Counted from the first letter of the stretch, positions 26,930 to 36,258 are shown. The stretch is 64,000 nucleotides of DNA from Viridibacillus arenosi (GCF_001955655.1 NZ_MSPW01000001.1:248001-312000); one strand, 5' to 3'. Made by a program: numbers and translations. Notes: a model not told the origin generated them from the sequence alone.

Positions 26930-27121
26930 TTATTTTGTATAAACTTTTAAAAGTTCTTCGCCTAAAAAGTGTAATTGCTCCCCAATCGTACATGACTCGA
27001 TACAAAATCGGTGGGCACCAGACTTCCCTCGGTCTTTACGAAGTTGATTTTTAACGAAGCAACCTTCACAATAATTTTCCATCATTTCGTCAATTTCTTT
27101 TATGACGGTTACTTTGTTCAT
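26930..27121 (-). CDS. Small zinc-finger protein
   Basis: A 63-aa protein with two CxxC-type pairs (YCEGCFVKNQL and RFCIESCTIGEQL), presumably one zinc site, and a helical remainder. It belongs to the small 'zinc-finger domain-containing' proteins common in Bacillales next to RNase H-like genes; its role is unknown. AGAGGTGAA lies before the ATG at 27121. It is divergent from the RNase H-like gene with ~190 bases between them. Confidence 0.85.
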   Translation of the reverse strand: MNKVTVIKEIDEMMENYCEGCFVKNQLRKDRGKSGAHRFCIESCTIGEQLHFLGEELLKVYTK

Positions 27122-27312
27122 CAAATCGATTCACCTCTAAATTTCAATAATTTTTATTTTACTACTTGGAGCATTTAGTTACAATTATTAGCTTTCTACA
27201 ATTGCTTTTTAGTTTACGCTATCCAAACTAGTCCTATTCCTTTTCTGCACCTTTTCATATTTCTCTACATCAAATATACTTAAGTAATAAATATGATGTA
27301 GCAGGTGACTAA

Positions 27313-27717
27313 ATGATTGAATTATATATTGATGCAGCAACTGCTGGAAACCCTGGTCCTAGCGCAATAGGAATATTCATTAAAGGTGAAGGTCAATTAA
27401 TTAAAATTGGTGAATCTATAGGGGAAAATGATAATCACACTACAGAATTCATCGCACTTGTTCGCGGATTAACAGAAGCGTTAAAATTATCTACGGGTAT
27501 GATCTCTGTTCGTTCTGATTCTAAAATAGTTGTCGCATCTATTGAAAAGGAATATGTAAAAAATGAAGCATATAAACCATATTTAGAAGAAGCGCTTGAG
27601 CTTTCAAAAAAATTCGATTTATTTTTCATTAAATGGATTCCTAGTTCTGAAAATCGTGCAGCAGATACACTTGCAAGAGAAGCATTGCGTTCATATCAAA
27701 AAAAGCAAACTCGTTAA
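27313..27717 (+). CDS. RNase HI-like protein (YpdQ type)
   Basis: The 134-aa protein keeps the RNase H acidic quartet: D7 (LYIDAATAGNPG), E45 (TTEFIALVRGL), D69 (RSDSKIV) and D117 (ENRAADTLAREA). It lacks the basic handle of E. coli RnhA, as does B. subtilis YpdQ, for which RNase H activity on hybrids is weak or absent. GGTGACTAA before the ATG serves as the ribosome site. The last codons are inside the terminator hairpin. Confidence 0.9.
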   Translation: MIELYIDAATAGNPGPSAIGIFIKGEGQLIKIGESIGENDNHTTEFIALVRGLTEALKLSTGMISVRSDSKIVVASIEKEYVKNEAYKPYLEEALELSKKFDLFFIKWIPSSENRAADTLAREALRSYQKKQTR

Positions 27718-27732
27718 TGGAGTTTGCTTTTT
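27698..27732. terminator. Bidirectional terminator
   Basis: AAAAAGCAAACT and AGTTTGCTTTTT form the stem. It starts inside the RNase H-like gene and serves the convergent MFS gene as well. Confidence 0.88.
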
Positions 27733-27733
27733 G

Positions 27734-28912
27734 CTATTTCACTTCAGTTAATTGCTTTTTCAATTGCGTCAACATAAATGCTATTGCTCCAATCGCAACA
27801 ACAAATGCTGCAGCAAGATAAACTTCTACATAACCATAATGTGTGGCGATAATACCAAGAAGCCATGACCCTAAGGCAATCCCTACATCAAATAGTGTAA
27901 AGAATGTAGCAGTAGCATAGCCAGTACGTCTAGGATCGGTGGATTGAATCGTCATTGATTGGAAACTTGGTACAAGTGCTCCGTAACCAAGTCCAATTAA
28001 TACTCCCGCGAGCATGAATAACACTGGCCCATTGACATAAGCTAGCGTAATTAATCCTAGTATAAAAAGGATAAAACCTGGAATAATAACAAATTTAGGT
28101 CCTTTTTGATCATACAGGCGTCCTGTAAGTGGACGGGTTAACAGCATGGCTGCTGCGTAAACTGCATAAAATAAACTAGCAACTTCCATCAAACCCTTTT
28201 GTTTTGCGTAAACAGATAAGAAAGATAATACACTAGCATAAGCAATTGCAACAAAACATGCTAAAGCAGCTGTAGGTAATGCCTTCTTCTCGAATAAATC
28301 TGAAAAGGCTATCGAAAATTTTTGTTGTTTAGTGCCCTGTGGAATATCATCTAATTTAATCGATAGCGCTGCAATACCTCCTATTAAAATAACTGCACTC
28401 ATAATAATGAACAAAATTTCGAAATTTAAATACTGAATGACCAAAAGACCAACAAAAGGTCCAAGTACTACCGCTAAGTTTAGTGACATTGTAAAATATC
28501 CAAGTCCCGCACCCTTACGAGATGGTGGAACGATATCTGCAGCTATAGAATTATTTGCTGTCGTTAATATGCTAAAGAAAATCCCTTGTATAAAGCGCAG
28601 TAATAATAAAAGTGCAAACGGCTTAAAGAATAAGTATAGTACGGTACATACAAAGTAACCGATTAAACTAATATAAAGCAGTTTACGCTTTCCAAAATGC
28701 TCTAAAACTTTCCCCGTAAATGGGCGTGTAATAATTGCAGATAGTAGGAAGATAGATAATAATAAACCGGCATCACTATCAGAACGGTTTAAATCTTCAG
28801 TTGCATAAAGTGGTAACACGGAAACTAATCCGTAAAAAACAAAAAACACGGCCATATTCGTACAGAAAAGACTAATAAACCGTTTCGTCCAAATTTTTTC
28901 TAACTTTTCCAA
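27734..28912 (-). CDS. MFS multidrug-type transporter
   Basis: A 392-aa, 12-helix major facilitator protein. The motif-A-like loop GKVLEHFGKRKLLY lies between helices 2 and 3 and a second copy, GRLYDQKGPKFV, in the C-terminal half. SxxG-type motif C (LNLAVVLGPFVGL) in helix 5 suggests a drug/proton antiporter. Its start overlaps the end of the MarR gene by 13 bases, so the two are co-transcribed and the regulator likely represses export until a ligand appears. Confidence 0.92.
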   Translation of the reverse strand: MEKLEKIWTKRFISLFCTNMAVFFVFYGLVSVLPLYATEDLNRSDSDAGLLLSIFLLSAIITRPFTGKVLEHFGKRKLLYISLIGYFVCTVLYLFFKPFALLLLLRFIQGIFFSILTTANNSIAADIVPPSRKGAGLGYFTMSLNLAVVLGPFVGLLVIQYLNFEILFIIMSAVILIGGIAALSIKLDDIPQGTKQQKFSIAFSDLFEKKALPTAALACFVAIAYASVLSFLSVYAKQKGLMEVASLFYAVYAAAMLLTRPLTGRLYDQKGPKFVIIPGFILFILGLITLAYVNGPVLFMLAGVLIGLGYGALVPSFQSMTIQSTDPRRTGYATATFFTLFDVGIALGSWLLGIIATHYGYVEVYLAAAFVVAIGAIAFMLTQLKKQLTEVK

Positions 28913-29319
28913 TGATTCGCTCTTCCTTTCAACTTACATATCAGCTCTAGCAGCTGCTGTTGTTCCTCATCATTAAACGTTTCTATCAAACCCTCCTCAA
29001 ATTGCAATACTGAAGCTAAAACATCAGGGAATTTTTTCTTACCTTCTTCGGAAAAGGATACTATTTTTTCTCGACGATCTTCCCCTTCTGTTCGCACAAT
29101 CCAATCAAGCTGCTCTAGTCTTGCAACAGTTCGTGTCACAGTAGGTGCCTCAACCTTTAAGTACTTCCAGATGTCTGTTAATGACATCGGTCCATTTTTA
29201 TTAATCGTATAGAGAATCGTCCACTGACTGCTATAAAGGTCATGCTCTTTTAAACAACTGTTTAATTTATTTGTAATATCTCGAGTAGTTTGAAAGATTT
29301 CATGAAATAAAGGATTCAT
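28900..29319 (-). CDS. MarR-family repressor
   Basis: The 139-aa winged-helix protein has the MarR core (SLTDIWKYLKVEAPTVTRTVARLEQLDWIVR) and the wing DRREKIVSFSEEGKK. It precedes and overlaps the MFS gene. A near-perfect palindrome in its promoter (29339-29354) is the likely operator, giving autorepression of the two-gene operon. The signal is unknown. Confidence 0.92.
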   Translation of the reverse strand: MNPLFHEIFQTTRDITNKLNSCLKEHDLYSSQWTILYTINKNGPMSLTDIWKYLKVEAPTVTRTVARLEQLDWIVRTEGEDRREKIVSFSEEGKKKFPDVLASVLQFEEGLIETFNDEEQQQLLELICKLKGRANHWKS

Positions 29320-29338
29320 TTGTATACCTCCACATTTT

Positions 29339-29354
29339 ATTTACCTAAGTAAAT
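29339..29354. promoter_or_regulatory. Palindromic MarR operator
   Basis: ATTTACCTAAGTAAAT is a palindrome with a single mismatched pair, about 20 bases upstream of the MarR start, in the promoter region. Confidence 0.7.
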
Positions 29355-29555
29355 AATAATTTAATTTTATTCCTACTAATATCGTTTGTAAAGAGGGATT
29401 TATATTCATAATTAAAAAAGAGGCTACTCTTATGTTGATTTCCCAACGCAGAATTGCCCCTCATATTATTAAAATTATTAATTTAATCCAATACCCATTC
29501 TATAATGTGATGAAGTAAAGAGAAAGTTAAATGATTCCCCGATTCCATCCATTTC

Positions 29556-29720
29556 TTATACTTTTTCTTTTCTTGAAAACAACAGGAGACTTAAAACAAT
29601 AAGTAAAACAAACCCAGCAATAGTAGAAGGAATAAACCCAATCCTATCATCTAAATATAAACAGGTGAATAGAGGTAAACTTATCAATAAGAACATTTTT
29701 ATAAAATACTTTTTAGACAT
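29556..29720 (-). CDS. 54-aa small membrane protein
   Basis: The frame begins MSKKYFIKMFLLISL with AAAGGAGG seven bases upstream. It has two hydrophobic helices (residues ~7-22 and ~30-49) joined by LDDRIGF, and a basic end (SRKEKV). The strong ribosome site and two clean helices argue that it is real. Family unknown. The rest of 29355-29828 shows only a weak hairpin near 29410-29460 that could end this transcript. Confidence 0.65.
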   Translation of the reverse strand: MSKKYFIKMFLLISLPLFTCLYLDDRIGFIPSTIAGFVLLIVLSLLLFSRKEKV

Positions 29721-29828
29721 TTAATACCTCCTTTATTAGCCTATCTTTATAATACCTTTAATTTCCACTTTACCCAAATAATTAATAAAAATCACTTTAT
29801 ATCAAACATATTAATCACTACTTCAACA

Positions 29829-29862
29829 AAAAACCGTAAGAGCAATTTCACTCTTACGGTTT
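29829..29862 (-). terminator. coaW terminator
   Basis: AAACCGTAAGAG pairs perfectly with CTCTTACGGTTT around eight bases; T-run on the minus strand. Confidence 0.9.
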
Positions 29863-29923
29863 ACTATAGATAACTTAATTTTCAAATTTAAGTTTTTGTC
29901 TAACAAATTAACTCTAAGTTTTT

Positions 29924-30760
29924 TCAGCTCTTTTGATTGACTGTTATATTTAAAAAGGCGCCTATTGCACCACTAAAACCATGGTCTTCTAAGAAGATAG
30001 GCGTTTTCTTTTTTAAAATTGTGTAGTTGGCGATAACTTTTTTTAATGCTTCGTTTTCGTTTAGAGTTGTACCAATATATATAATATGTTCGACTTGATT
30101 TTGTTCTGCTAGCTGGATACTTAATGTTGTGATGACTTCCCCTACTAGGCCTTGCACTGTTGCTAAAATATTTTCAATAGGGTGATTCTTCGTTTCATCA
30201 ATTCCCATTTTACCAAAGTTACTTGCCGTTAAAGTACCTGCAATCGGAGTATCCATCCCTTGATAAATATCTTGTACTAGAAGATCAATTTCTTGTCTTT
30301 CACCATACTGTGCCTTTTTAATAATTTCATGATAGTCGTATATTCCTGTCGTTAATGCTGCCAGTCCGACTAGTGTTCCTCCACCAATACCAGTACCACC
30401 AACACGATTATGTGTTTCACCATCCATAAAATGAATGGATGTACCTGTACCAACATTTGTAATGATGCTGCGGTCAAATTGATGACCATGCTGAATTAGT
30501 TGATATCGAACCCCTTTTAATGTAGCTTCAAATTCAACTATGTAATGGATGGATTTTACTTCTTTTAGTAAATGTTTAACTTGCTCTGCTCTTCCGCCTG
30601 TTAAGCCAATCTCTTCTATTTCAGGGTGATTGCTAATCCAGTCCGTTACAGCTTGTAAGTGATTCGAAGGGAAATGCTCTAACACTAGCTCGCCAAATTC
30701 ATTTTCATAAGCTAATTTTGTTAGTGTACCCCCTGCGTCTATTCCAATTGCCTTAGTCAT
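29924..30760 (-). CDS. coaW: Type II pantothenate kinase
   Basis: The 278-aa kinase catalyses the first step of coenzyme A synthesis and is of the staphylococcal/eukaryote-like type II, which is not feedback-inhibited by CoA. The ASKHA fold is evident: GIDAGGTLTKLAYE (phosphate 1), ITNVGTGTSIH, GGTGIGGGTLVGL (adenosine loop) and HIIYIGTTL. Its length is normal for CoaW. It lies ~100 bases downstream of the amidohydrolase gene on the same strand, possibly with its own promoter. Confidence 0.93.
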   Translation of the reverse strand: MTKAIGIDAGGTLTKLAYENEFGELVLEHFPSNHLQAVTDWISNHPEIEEIGLTGGRAEQVKHLLKEVKSIHYIVEFEATLKGVRYQLIQHGHQFDRSIITNVGTGTSIHFMDGETHNRVGGTGIGGGTLVGLAALTTGIYDYHEIIKKAQYGERQEIDLLVQDIYQGMDTPIAGTLTASNFGKMGIDETKNHPIENILATVQGLVGEVITTLSIQLAEQNQVEHIIYIGTTLNENEALKKVIANYTILKKKTPIFLEDHGFSGAIGAFLNITVNQKS

Positions 30761-30862
30761 ACCATTCTCCTTTGTGATCGCCCAATCTAAACTTTACTGC
30801 TATGTGCAGTTTTGTGCAATGATTTCCTACGATGTTATCATTTTTTCTAAAATTCTAATCAC

Positions 30863-32431
30863 TTATTTTGAAAAAACTATATTCCCTGCAACAACTGTCT
30901 TAAGTGCAATAGCGTTTGGAATTTCATCTAATTCGCAAACAAATAAGTCTTTGTCGAAAATAGAAAAGTCCGCATCATATCCCGGTTGAATGGTACCCCT
31001 TACCTGTTCCTTGCTAATTACCTTGGCGCTACCAGTTGTATAGAGGGAAATTGCCTCAAAACGTGTAAGTTTTTCTGTTGGGATATATCCTTCATGGCTT
31101 TCCTCATGCTTTTTGCGAGCGATTGCAGCATGAATACCAAGCAAAGGATTCGCATCTTCAATCGGTGCATCGGAACCTCCTGCACATATCAATCCTTTAT
31201 CTAAAAAACGTTTAAATGGATAGGTCAATTCAGCTCGCTTTGGACCGATTTTATCAACAACCCATGGGAAATCAGAAAGGATAAATTGTGGTTGAATATC
31301 TAAAATAACGGGCAATTTACTCATTCGTTCAATCAGTAAGTCATTAACAACACTGCAATGAATAAGCCTATCTTTTTTTCCATTCGTTATAGGATTAGCT
31401 TCGATTGCTGTCAATACTTGTTCAAGAGCGGCATCACCAATTATATGGACTGCCACAGCTTCACCATAAGAACGTGCCAATTTTACAAGTTGATCAAGTT
31501 GTTTAGAGGTATGGATGAATAACCCTTTATTTTGTGGCTGATTTTCATATGGTTCAAGTAATGCAGCTGTTGCACCACCAAGTGCACCATCAGAGAAAAT
31601 CTTCATCGCACCGGGTTCTACAAATGGCTCAGTAAAAGTTGCGTTTGAGGTCATCATTTGTTCGAACGCAAGATGATGCCTTAATAAATGTGCTCTAAAA
31701 TTTTTCCTTTTACCTATAATTTCATTAAAAGCATTCAGCGGATTGGAAAAATGCCCATAATAACTCATATCTTCAGTATGTCCACCAGTTAAACCAAGTG
31801 ACAGCAAATGATTTACGGCTAACTCTAATGTATTTGTTAAAGAATATTCTTGCTCTACAGGTATTTGATCTAATACTTTGTAAAGCGCTTGATCATATAA
31901 TAGTCCCGTTAATAATCCATTTTCATCTCGACCAATTTCACCACCTTCTGGATTTGGCGTTTCTTGAGTAATATTACCAGCAGCCATTGCTGAAGTATTC
32001 GCAAGAACGACATGTCTGCATATACGTTTTAGGACGATCGGTTCTTGACGAATAGCATCCAATTCTTGAACAGTTGGAATGCGAATATCATTAAATTGAT
32101 TTTCATCCCAACCTTCAGCGATTAACCATTCTTCACTAGAACAATTAGCAGCTGCTTGTTTAATAACATCTAGCAACTCATCAGAAGATTTCACATTTGT
32201 TAAATCCAGTCGCAACAGTTTTTCTCCATAGCCAATCATATGTAAATGACTATCAACAAACCCTGGATACATCACGGCTCCTTGCAAATCAATATCCTCT
32301 TCTGCTTGGGTTTTTAGCTCTTCGTACGTTCCTACTTTTTTAACCTTACCACTCTCAACAAGTACCGCTTCGACTGTATCCCCATCATGTTGCATCGTGT
32401 AAATTGTACCACCAAACCATAATTGTCCCAT
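30863..32431 (-). CDS. YtcJ-like metal-dependent amidohydrolase
   Basis: The 522-aa enzyme is of the amidohydrolase_3 group. Metal ligands are visible in FVDSHLHMIG (H62, H64), the HLLRHH region, AVHIIGDAALEQ, LIHCSVV and GGSDAPIEDANP (the terminal aspartate). YtcJ-type enzymes act on N-substituted formamides or cyclic ureas; the substrate here is unknown. There is no signal peptide, so it is cytoplasmic. It probably starts with GGGGAAATGGG. Confidence 0.9.
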   Translation of the reverse strand: MGQLWFGGTIYTMQHDGDTVEAVLVESGKVKKVGTYEELKTQAEEDIDLQGAVMYPGFVDSHLHMIGYGEKLLRLDLTNVKSSDELLDVIKQAAANCSSEEWLIAEGWDENQFNDIRIPTVQELDAIRQEPIVLKRICRHVVLANTSAMAAGNITQETPNPEGGEIGRDENGLLTGLLYDQALYKVLDQIPVEQEYSLTNTLELAVNHLLSLGLTGGHTEDMSYYGHFSNPLNAFNEIIGKRKNFRAHLLRHHLAFEQMMTSNATFTEPFVEPGAMKIFSDGALGGATAALLEPYENQPQNKGLFIHTSKQLDQLVKLARSYGEAVAVHIIGDAALEQVLTAIEANPITNGKKDRLIHCSVVNDLLIERMSKLPVILDIQPQFILSDFPWVVDKIGPKRAELTYPFKRFLDKGLICAGGSDAPIEDANPLLGIHAAIARKKHEESHEGYIPTEKLTRFEAISLYTTGSAKVISKEQVRGTIQPGYDADFSIFDKDLFVCELDEIPNAIALKTVVAGNIVFSK

Positions 32432-32705
32432 TTCCCCTGTCCTTCCTCTAAATAAGTTTTTCGAAATATTCTTATTATATCATTTTGAACAAAAAGGACG
32501 CATTGATAAGGTAGGTAATCTAGACGTCAATTCTCATTATTATTTAATAAAACTTAATTGACTGATTGTATTTTCTTTTACTAAACTCCACTTTCTATTA
32601 AATGTATAAAAATAAACACGACTCTTTCCCCAAGTAATCTCTACAAAGTTTATAAAAGATATAATAAAGGGAAAATTCGTAATTTATGCTTAGGTTTTTA
32701 TTACA
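32432..32705. other. Intergenic stretch
   Basis: No gene or recognisable regulatory element is seen apart from the terminator that follows. Confidence 0.4.
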
Positions 32706-32740
32706 CAAAAAAAGAAGGACGAACAAAGTTCGCCCTTCTT
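32706..32740 (-). terminator. Terminator of the SDR–MarR unit
   Basis: AAGAAGG…CGAAC pairs with GTTCG…CCTTCTT around AAA; T-run on the minus strand. Confidence 0.88.
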
Positions 32741-32758
32741 ACCACAATTCAACATTAA

Positions 32759-33184
32759 TTATTGACTTGTTAATTTTGTATATATTGAGAAAAGTTTTTG
32801 GATTTCATCTTCTGAAAGAATTTTGAAATATTCTTGTCGCATTTCAGCACCTAACAAACTAGCTTCCTCTAAGATTTCTAACCCTAGTGGTGTAATTTGA
32901 ATATAAGAAATTCTTCTATCATATGAATCCTGACATCGAACACAATATTGATTGTGAATTAGTTTTTCTGCTAAATGTGTTAAAGAAGGCGGTGCAAACT
33001 CAAGGTATTTTGCAATATCCGAAGGTTTACTTTTACCATGTTCTTTTAAATAGCTCAATACTAATATATGTGATATCCCTATATTAACTTTAAATAACTT
33101 TTTCCAAGCTAAAATCATGTTCTCATTTGCTTTATCAAGTACATGGACAAGGTCAAATAGGGTAGGATTATTTTTCAATGGCAT
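32759..33184 (-). CDS. MarR-family regulator
   Basis: A 141-aa winged-helix protein: KPSDIAKYLEFAPPSLTHLAEKLI is the recognition region and CQDSYDRRISYIQITPLG the wing. Two cysteines (CVRC) sit just before the wing, a feature of redox- or electrophile-sensing members. It follows the SDR gene by 18 bases in the same operon. Two operator-like sites upstream of that gene fit control by this protein. Confidence 0.9.
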   Translation of the reverse strand: MPLKNNPTLFDLVHVLDKANENMILAWKKLFKVNIGISHILVLSYLKEHGKSKPSDIAKYLEFAPPSLTHLAEKLIHNQYCVRCQDSYDRRISYIQITPLGLEILEEASLLGAEMRQEYFKILSEDEIQKLFSIYTKLTSQ

Positions 33185-33202
33185 CCAACTCCATATACAA
33201 AA

Positions 33203-33937
33203 TTATTGTGCTGAGAATCCACCATCGATTACAAGTTCAGAACCAGTAATAAATGAAGCTTCATCAGATGCTAAAAAGATTGCAGCGTTTGCAATATCAG
33301 CTGGTTGTCCAAGACGAGAAAGTGGAGTCGCTTTAACCATAGATTCTACGTATGCAGCAGAATCTTTTAATACAGCAGTCATTGGTGTTTCGATAATTCC
33401 TGGGAATACTGCGTTTACACGTACGCCAAATTTACCGAATGCAGTTGCAGCAGCTTTAGAAATAGCACGAACAGAACCTTTAGAAGCAGAGTATGCATTT
33501 AAGCCCATGCCAATTTGAGCTGTGAATGAAGAAATGTTAACGATTGAACCCTTTCCATTTTCTTTCATTACTGCAGAAACGTGTTTCATACCTAAGAAAG
33601 GTCCGAATGCGTTAATATTGTGCATTAATGACCAGTCATCAACTGTAATAGCATCCATTGGTTTTTCTGATGAAATTCCAGCGTTATTAACAAGGATATC
33701 AATTTTACCAAATTTTTCAACGATATTTTCAACTAGCTCTTTCCAGTTTGCATCATCCATAACATTTAATTTCATTCCGAAAATGTTTTTTCCGTTGTCG
33801 ATTGCAGCGATTGCAGCATCGTTAATATCAGCTGCAATAACAATTGCGCCTTCTTGAGCAAATAATTCTACCATTTTTGCTCCAATACCTGATGCTCCAC
33901 CTGTTATGATTGTTACTTTATTATCTAATCTACCCAT
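33203..33937 (-). CDS. Short-chain dehydrogenase/reductase
   Basis: The 244-aa Rossmann enzyme has TGGASGIG (residues 12-19), NNAG (84-87), the catalytic Ser in NISSFTA and Tyr149–Lys153 in YSASK, and the PGIIETPM loop. D37 (AADIND) after the second strand suggests NAD(H) rather than NADP(H). The substrate is not readable; the close MarR partner suggests detoxification of a xenobiotic or quinone. It is the first gene of a two-gene unit. Confidence 0.93.
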   Translation of the reverse strand: MGRLDNKVTIITGGASGIGAKMVELFAQEGAIVIAADINDAAIAAIDNGKNIFGMKLNVMDDANWKELVENIVEKFGKIDILVNNAGISSEKPMDAITVDDWSLMHNINAFGPFLGMKHVSAVMKENGKGSIVNISSFTAQIGMGLNAYSASKGSVRAISKAAATAFGKFGVRVNAVFPGIIETPMTAVLKDSAAYVESMVKATPLSRLGQPADIANAAIFLASDEASFITGSELVIDGGFSAQ

Positions 33938-33960
33938 TATAAAAACTCCTTTTATAGAAA

Positions 33961-34015
33961 ATATTTAGATGTCTAAGGATTTATGTGAAACTAAATTTAT
34001 TAGACAACTAAATAT
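33961..34015. promoter_or_regulatory. Paired inverted MarR-type operators
   Basis: ATATTTAGATGTCTAA (33961-33976) and, inverted, TTAGACAACTAAATAT (34000-34015) are the same 16-bp site with one difference, their centres 39 bp apart. Each contains the dyad TTAG–N4–CTAA. They flank the likely promoter of the SDR–MarR unit and lie between it and the divergent gene at 34156. Confidence 0.72.
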
Positions 34016-34155
34016 TATCACGTTTAAATATTTAACACAAAACATTTATTTTATTTCTATAAGATTTATTTGTTTATACGGATTTAGTTGTATCTTTTTC
34101 ACTATTTGATATACGATAGTATGGAAGATTTTTTGATTGAACGGAGGAAGACAAA

Positions 34156-34977
34156 ATGTCAGAACAAAAAGCACTCTATAAAGAAGCGATGAGCGTTTTA
34201 AAAGCAACAAGTCGCACTTTTTTTATTCCTATTACATTTTTGCAAAAAGAATTGAAAACAACTGTTGCAACAGCATATTTATGCATGCGAGCTATTGATG
34301 AAATTGAAGACCATGAGGATTTAGATATCGCCGTTAAAAGCGATCTTTTACGCCAAGTAAGTACTATGTTATTAAAACCATTTGATAATGAAGCTTACTT
34401 ATTATTACTTAAACCATATGAAAATATACTGCCTGAAGTAACAATCCGACTTGGTGATTGGCTGGCACTATGTCCTGAAGATATTCGCGAGACAATCGCT
34501 GCTTCTACAAGTGAAATGGCTGAAGGTATGGCTAAGTGGGCAGACAAAAATTGGGTTGTTAAAACAAGAGAAGATTTAGACGACTACACATACTACGTAG
34601 CAGGTCTTGTTGGGACGATGCTATCTGATATTTGGCGCTGGGGTGCTGGCATCGAAACAGACCGTGAATTAGCAATCGGTTACGGACGTGGTTTACAAGC
34701 GGTGAACATTTTACGTAACCAAGAAGAGGACGATGAACGTGGTGTAAGCTTCATGCCAGATGGTTGGACACGCGATGATCTATTCAAATACGCTGAGGAA
34801 AACTTGGCTAAAGGTGATTTGTATAATAAAAGCATTAAAAAACGTAGCATCTTAATGTTCTGTAAAATTCCTTTGGCACTTGCACATAAAACATTACAAG
34901 CTATGCTTAACGGTCATGAGAAAATGACACGTCAAGAGGTTGAACAAACTGTTGAGGAAGTAACGAAGGCAGATTAA
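34156..34977 (+). CDS. Squalene/phytoene synthase-fold protein (YisP-like)
   Basis: The 273-aa all-helical protein has the first aspartate-rich motif DEIED (residues 48-52) and a second motif region RNQEEDDERG (187-196), where head-to-head synthases normally have RDVxED. Loss of the first aspartate (N188) is consistent with a YisP-like role: B. subtilis YisP is a farnesyl diphosphate phosphatase in this fold that supports functional membrane microdomains. No carotenoid genes are nearby, arguing against phytoene synthesis. GGAGGAAG precedes the ATG. Activity is inferred. Confidence 0.85.
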   Translation: MSEQKALYKEAMSVLKATSRTFFIPITFLQKELKTTVATAYLCMRAIDEIEDHEDLDIAVKSDLLRQVSTMLLKPFDNEAYLLLLKPYENILPEVTIRLGDWLALCPEDIRETIAASTSEMAEGMAKWADKNWVVKTREDLDDYTYYVAGLVGTMLSDIWRWGAGIETDRELAIGYGRGLQAVNILRNQEEDDERGVSFMPDGWTRDDLFKYAEENLAKGDLYNKSIKKRSILMFCKIPLALAHKTLQAMLNGHEKMTRQEVEQTVEEVTKAD

Positions 34978-35011
34978 CCTATAATATTATACTAAAAGAA
35001 ATACACAATAC

Positions 35012-35056
35012 AAAAAAATTGGCCGAGTAGAAAAATTAATCTACTTCGGCTTTTCT
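35012..35056. terminator. Bidirectional terminator
   Basis: GCCGAGTAGA pairs with TCTACTTCGGC around AAAATTAA, with A-run and T-run flanks, between convergent genes. Confidence 0.88.
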
Positions 35057-35068
35057 ATTACAAAATAT

Positions 35069-36100
35069 TTAAGAATTAGATAAAGCAAGTACTTCCTCAA
35101 TCCCTGAAATCATATCATACGCGCCTTTAGAAGTATTTACACAGACGACAATTTTGAGATCTCGCTTAGGGTAAAATGCAGCATGGAAATTAACTCCTGG
35201 ATCATAACCCATTAACAAATACTTAGATACTTCTTCATCGTTTTTTTCAATCCAAATTCCGTAACCATATGATAGCCCTTCAACTTCATGAGCATGAGGC
35301 GTTAACATTTGTTTGGTTATGCTTTCACTCAAAAGTTTATAGTTTGTTAACGATTCCCATAGCTTCATCATATCTGGTGCAGTAACATAAGCTCCGCCAT
35401 CAGACCCTCCCTTTACAGGTAGAGAGTATATATTCGTTTTCCATGTACCATCAGAAAAATCAATATATCCAATCGCTGTTTTTGCAGGCAAAGCATCCAT
35501 TTCAAAATATCCAGAGTCAAGCATTCCTGCTCGTTGGAAAATATTCGTTTCAACATATTCGCTAAAGCTCATACCAGTTATTTGTTCGATAATTAAACCA
35601 AGCAAAATATATCCCGAATTATTATATTGAAATTTTGCACCTGCAGGATATTTCATTTCCTCATTTTTAAACAATGGTAAGAAATCTTGTAAGTTTCTTA
35701 TATGGTACATAGGTGTCTTAATCCATAGTTCTTCAAAATCATTCATTACTTCTTCATCAAAATAATCCGGAATACCAGAAGTATGCGTAAGCAAATGGTG
35801 AACTGTAATATTTTCATCAAAATGCGGAAATTCAAATGGTAAACAATTTTGTAATTTCGAATCAAAGGAGAGCTCTCCTTTTTCGATAAGCTGACAAATG
35901 GCGATAGCTGTGAAAACTTTACAACCAGAGGCGATGCCGTATTTTGTATTTACTTCATTTTCAATTTTTTCACTTCGATTTGAGTAGCCGAAACTTATAC
36001 TAGCTAGTGAATCAGTTCCCTGCTTCGTAAAAATGGTACCTGAAAATTGAATCTTTTGTTGAACAGACTCTATCTTCCTTAACAGATTTTCTAGTTTCAT
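35069..36100 (-). CDS. Serine beta-lactamase-fold hydrolase (penicillin-binding-like esterase)
   Basis: The 343-aa protein has the class C/DD-peptidase fold: SxxK as S58-G-C-K61, the YxN as YNNSGYILLG and the LLTHTSGIPDYF stretch. No signal peptide is visible, so it is cytoplasmic, as are many such esterases and D-aminopeptidases in Bacillus. True beta-lactamase activity is not implied. It is a single-gene unit. Confidence 0.88.
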   Translation of the reverse strand: MKLENLLRKIESVQQKIQFSGTIFTKQGTDSLASISFGYSNRSEKIENEVNTKYGIASGCKVFTAIAICQLIEKGELSFDSKLQNCLPFEFPHFDENITVHHLLTHTSGIPDYFDEEVMNDFEELWIKTPMYHIRNLQDFLPLFKNEEMKYPAGAKFQYNNSGYILLGLIIEQITGMSFSEYVETNIFQRAGMLDSGYFEMDALPAKTAIGYIDFSDGTWKTNIYSLPVKGGSDGGAYVTAPDMMKLWESLTNYKLLSESITKQMLTPHAHEVEGLSYGYGIWIEKNDEEVSKYLLMGYDPGVNFHAAFYPKRDLKIVVCVNTSKGAYDMISGIEEVLALSNS

Positions 36101-36258
36101 ATGTGATTCCCCCTGCGCAGCAGAATTAGTCTATTAAAATCTTCTCACTTCAAACTACCATAAATAGAAATATTTTGGTATTATTTTCTATTTAATTATC
36201 TATTTTAATTTACTTTTTTAAATAATCTCTTCTTAACTCTTCAGGCACCATGTTAACA

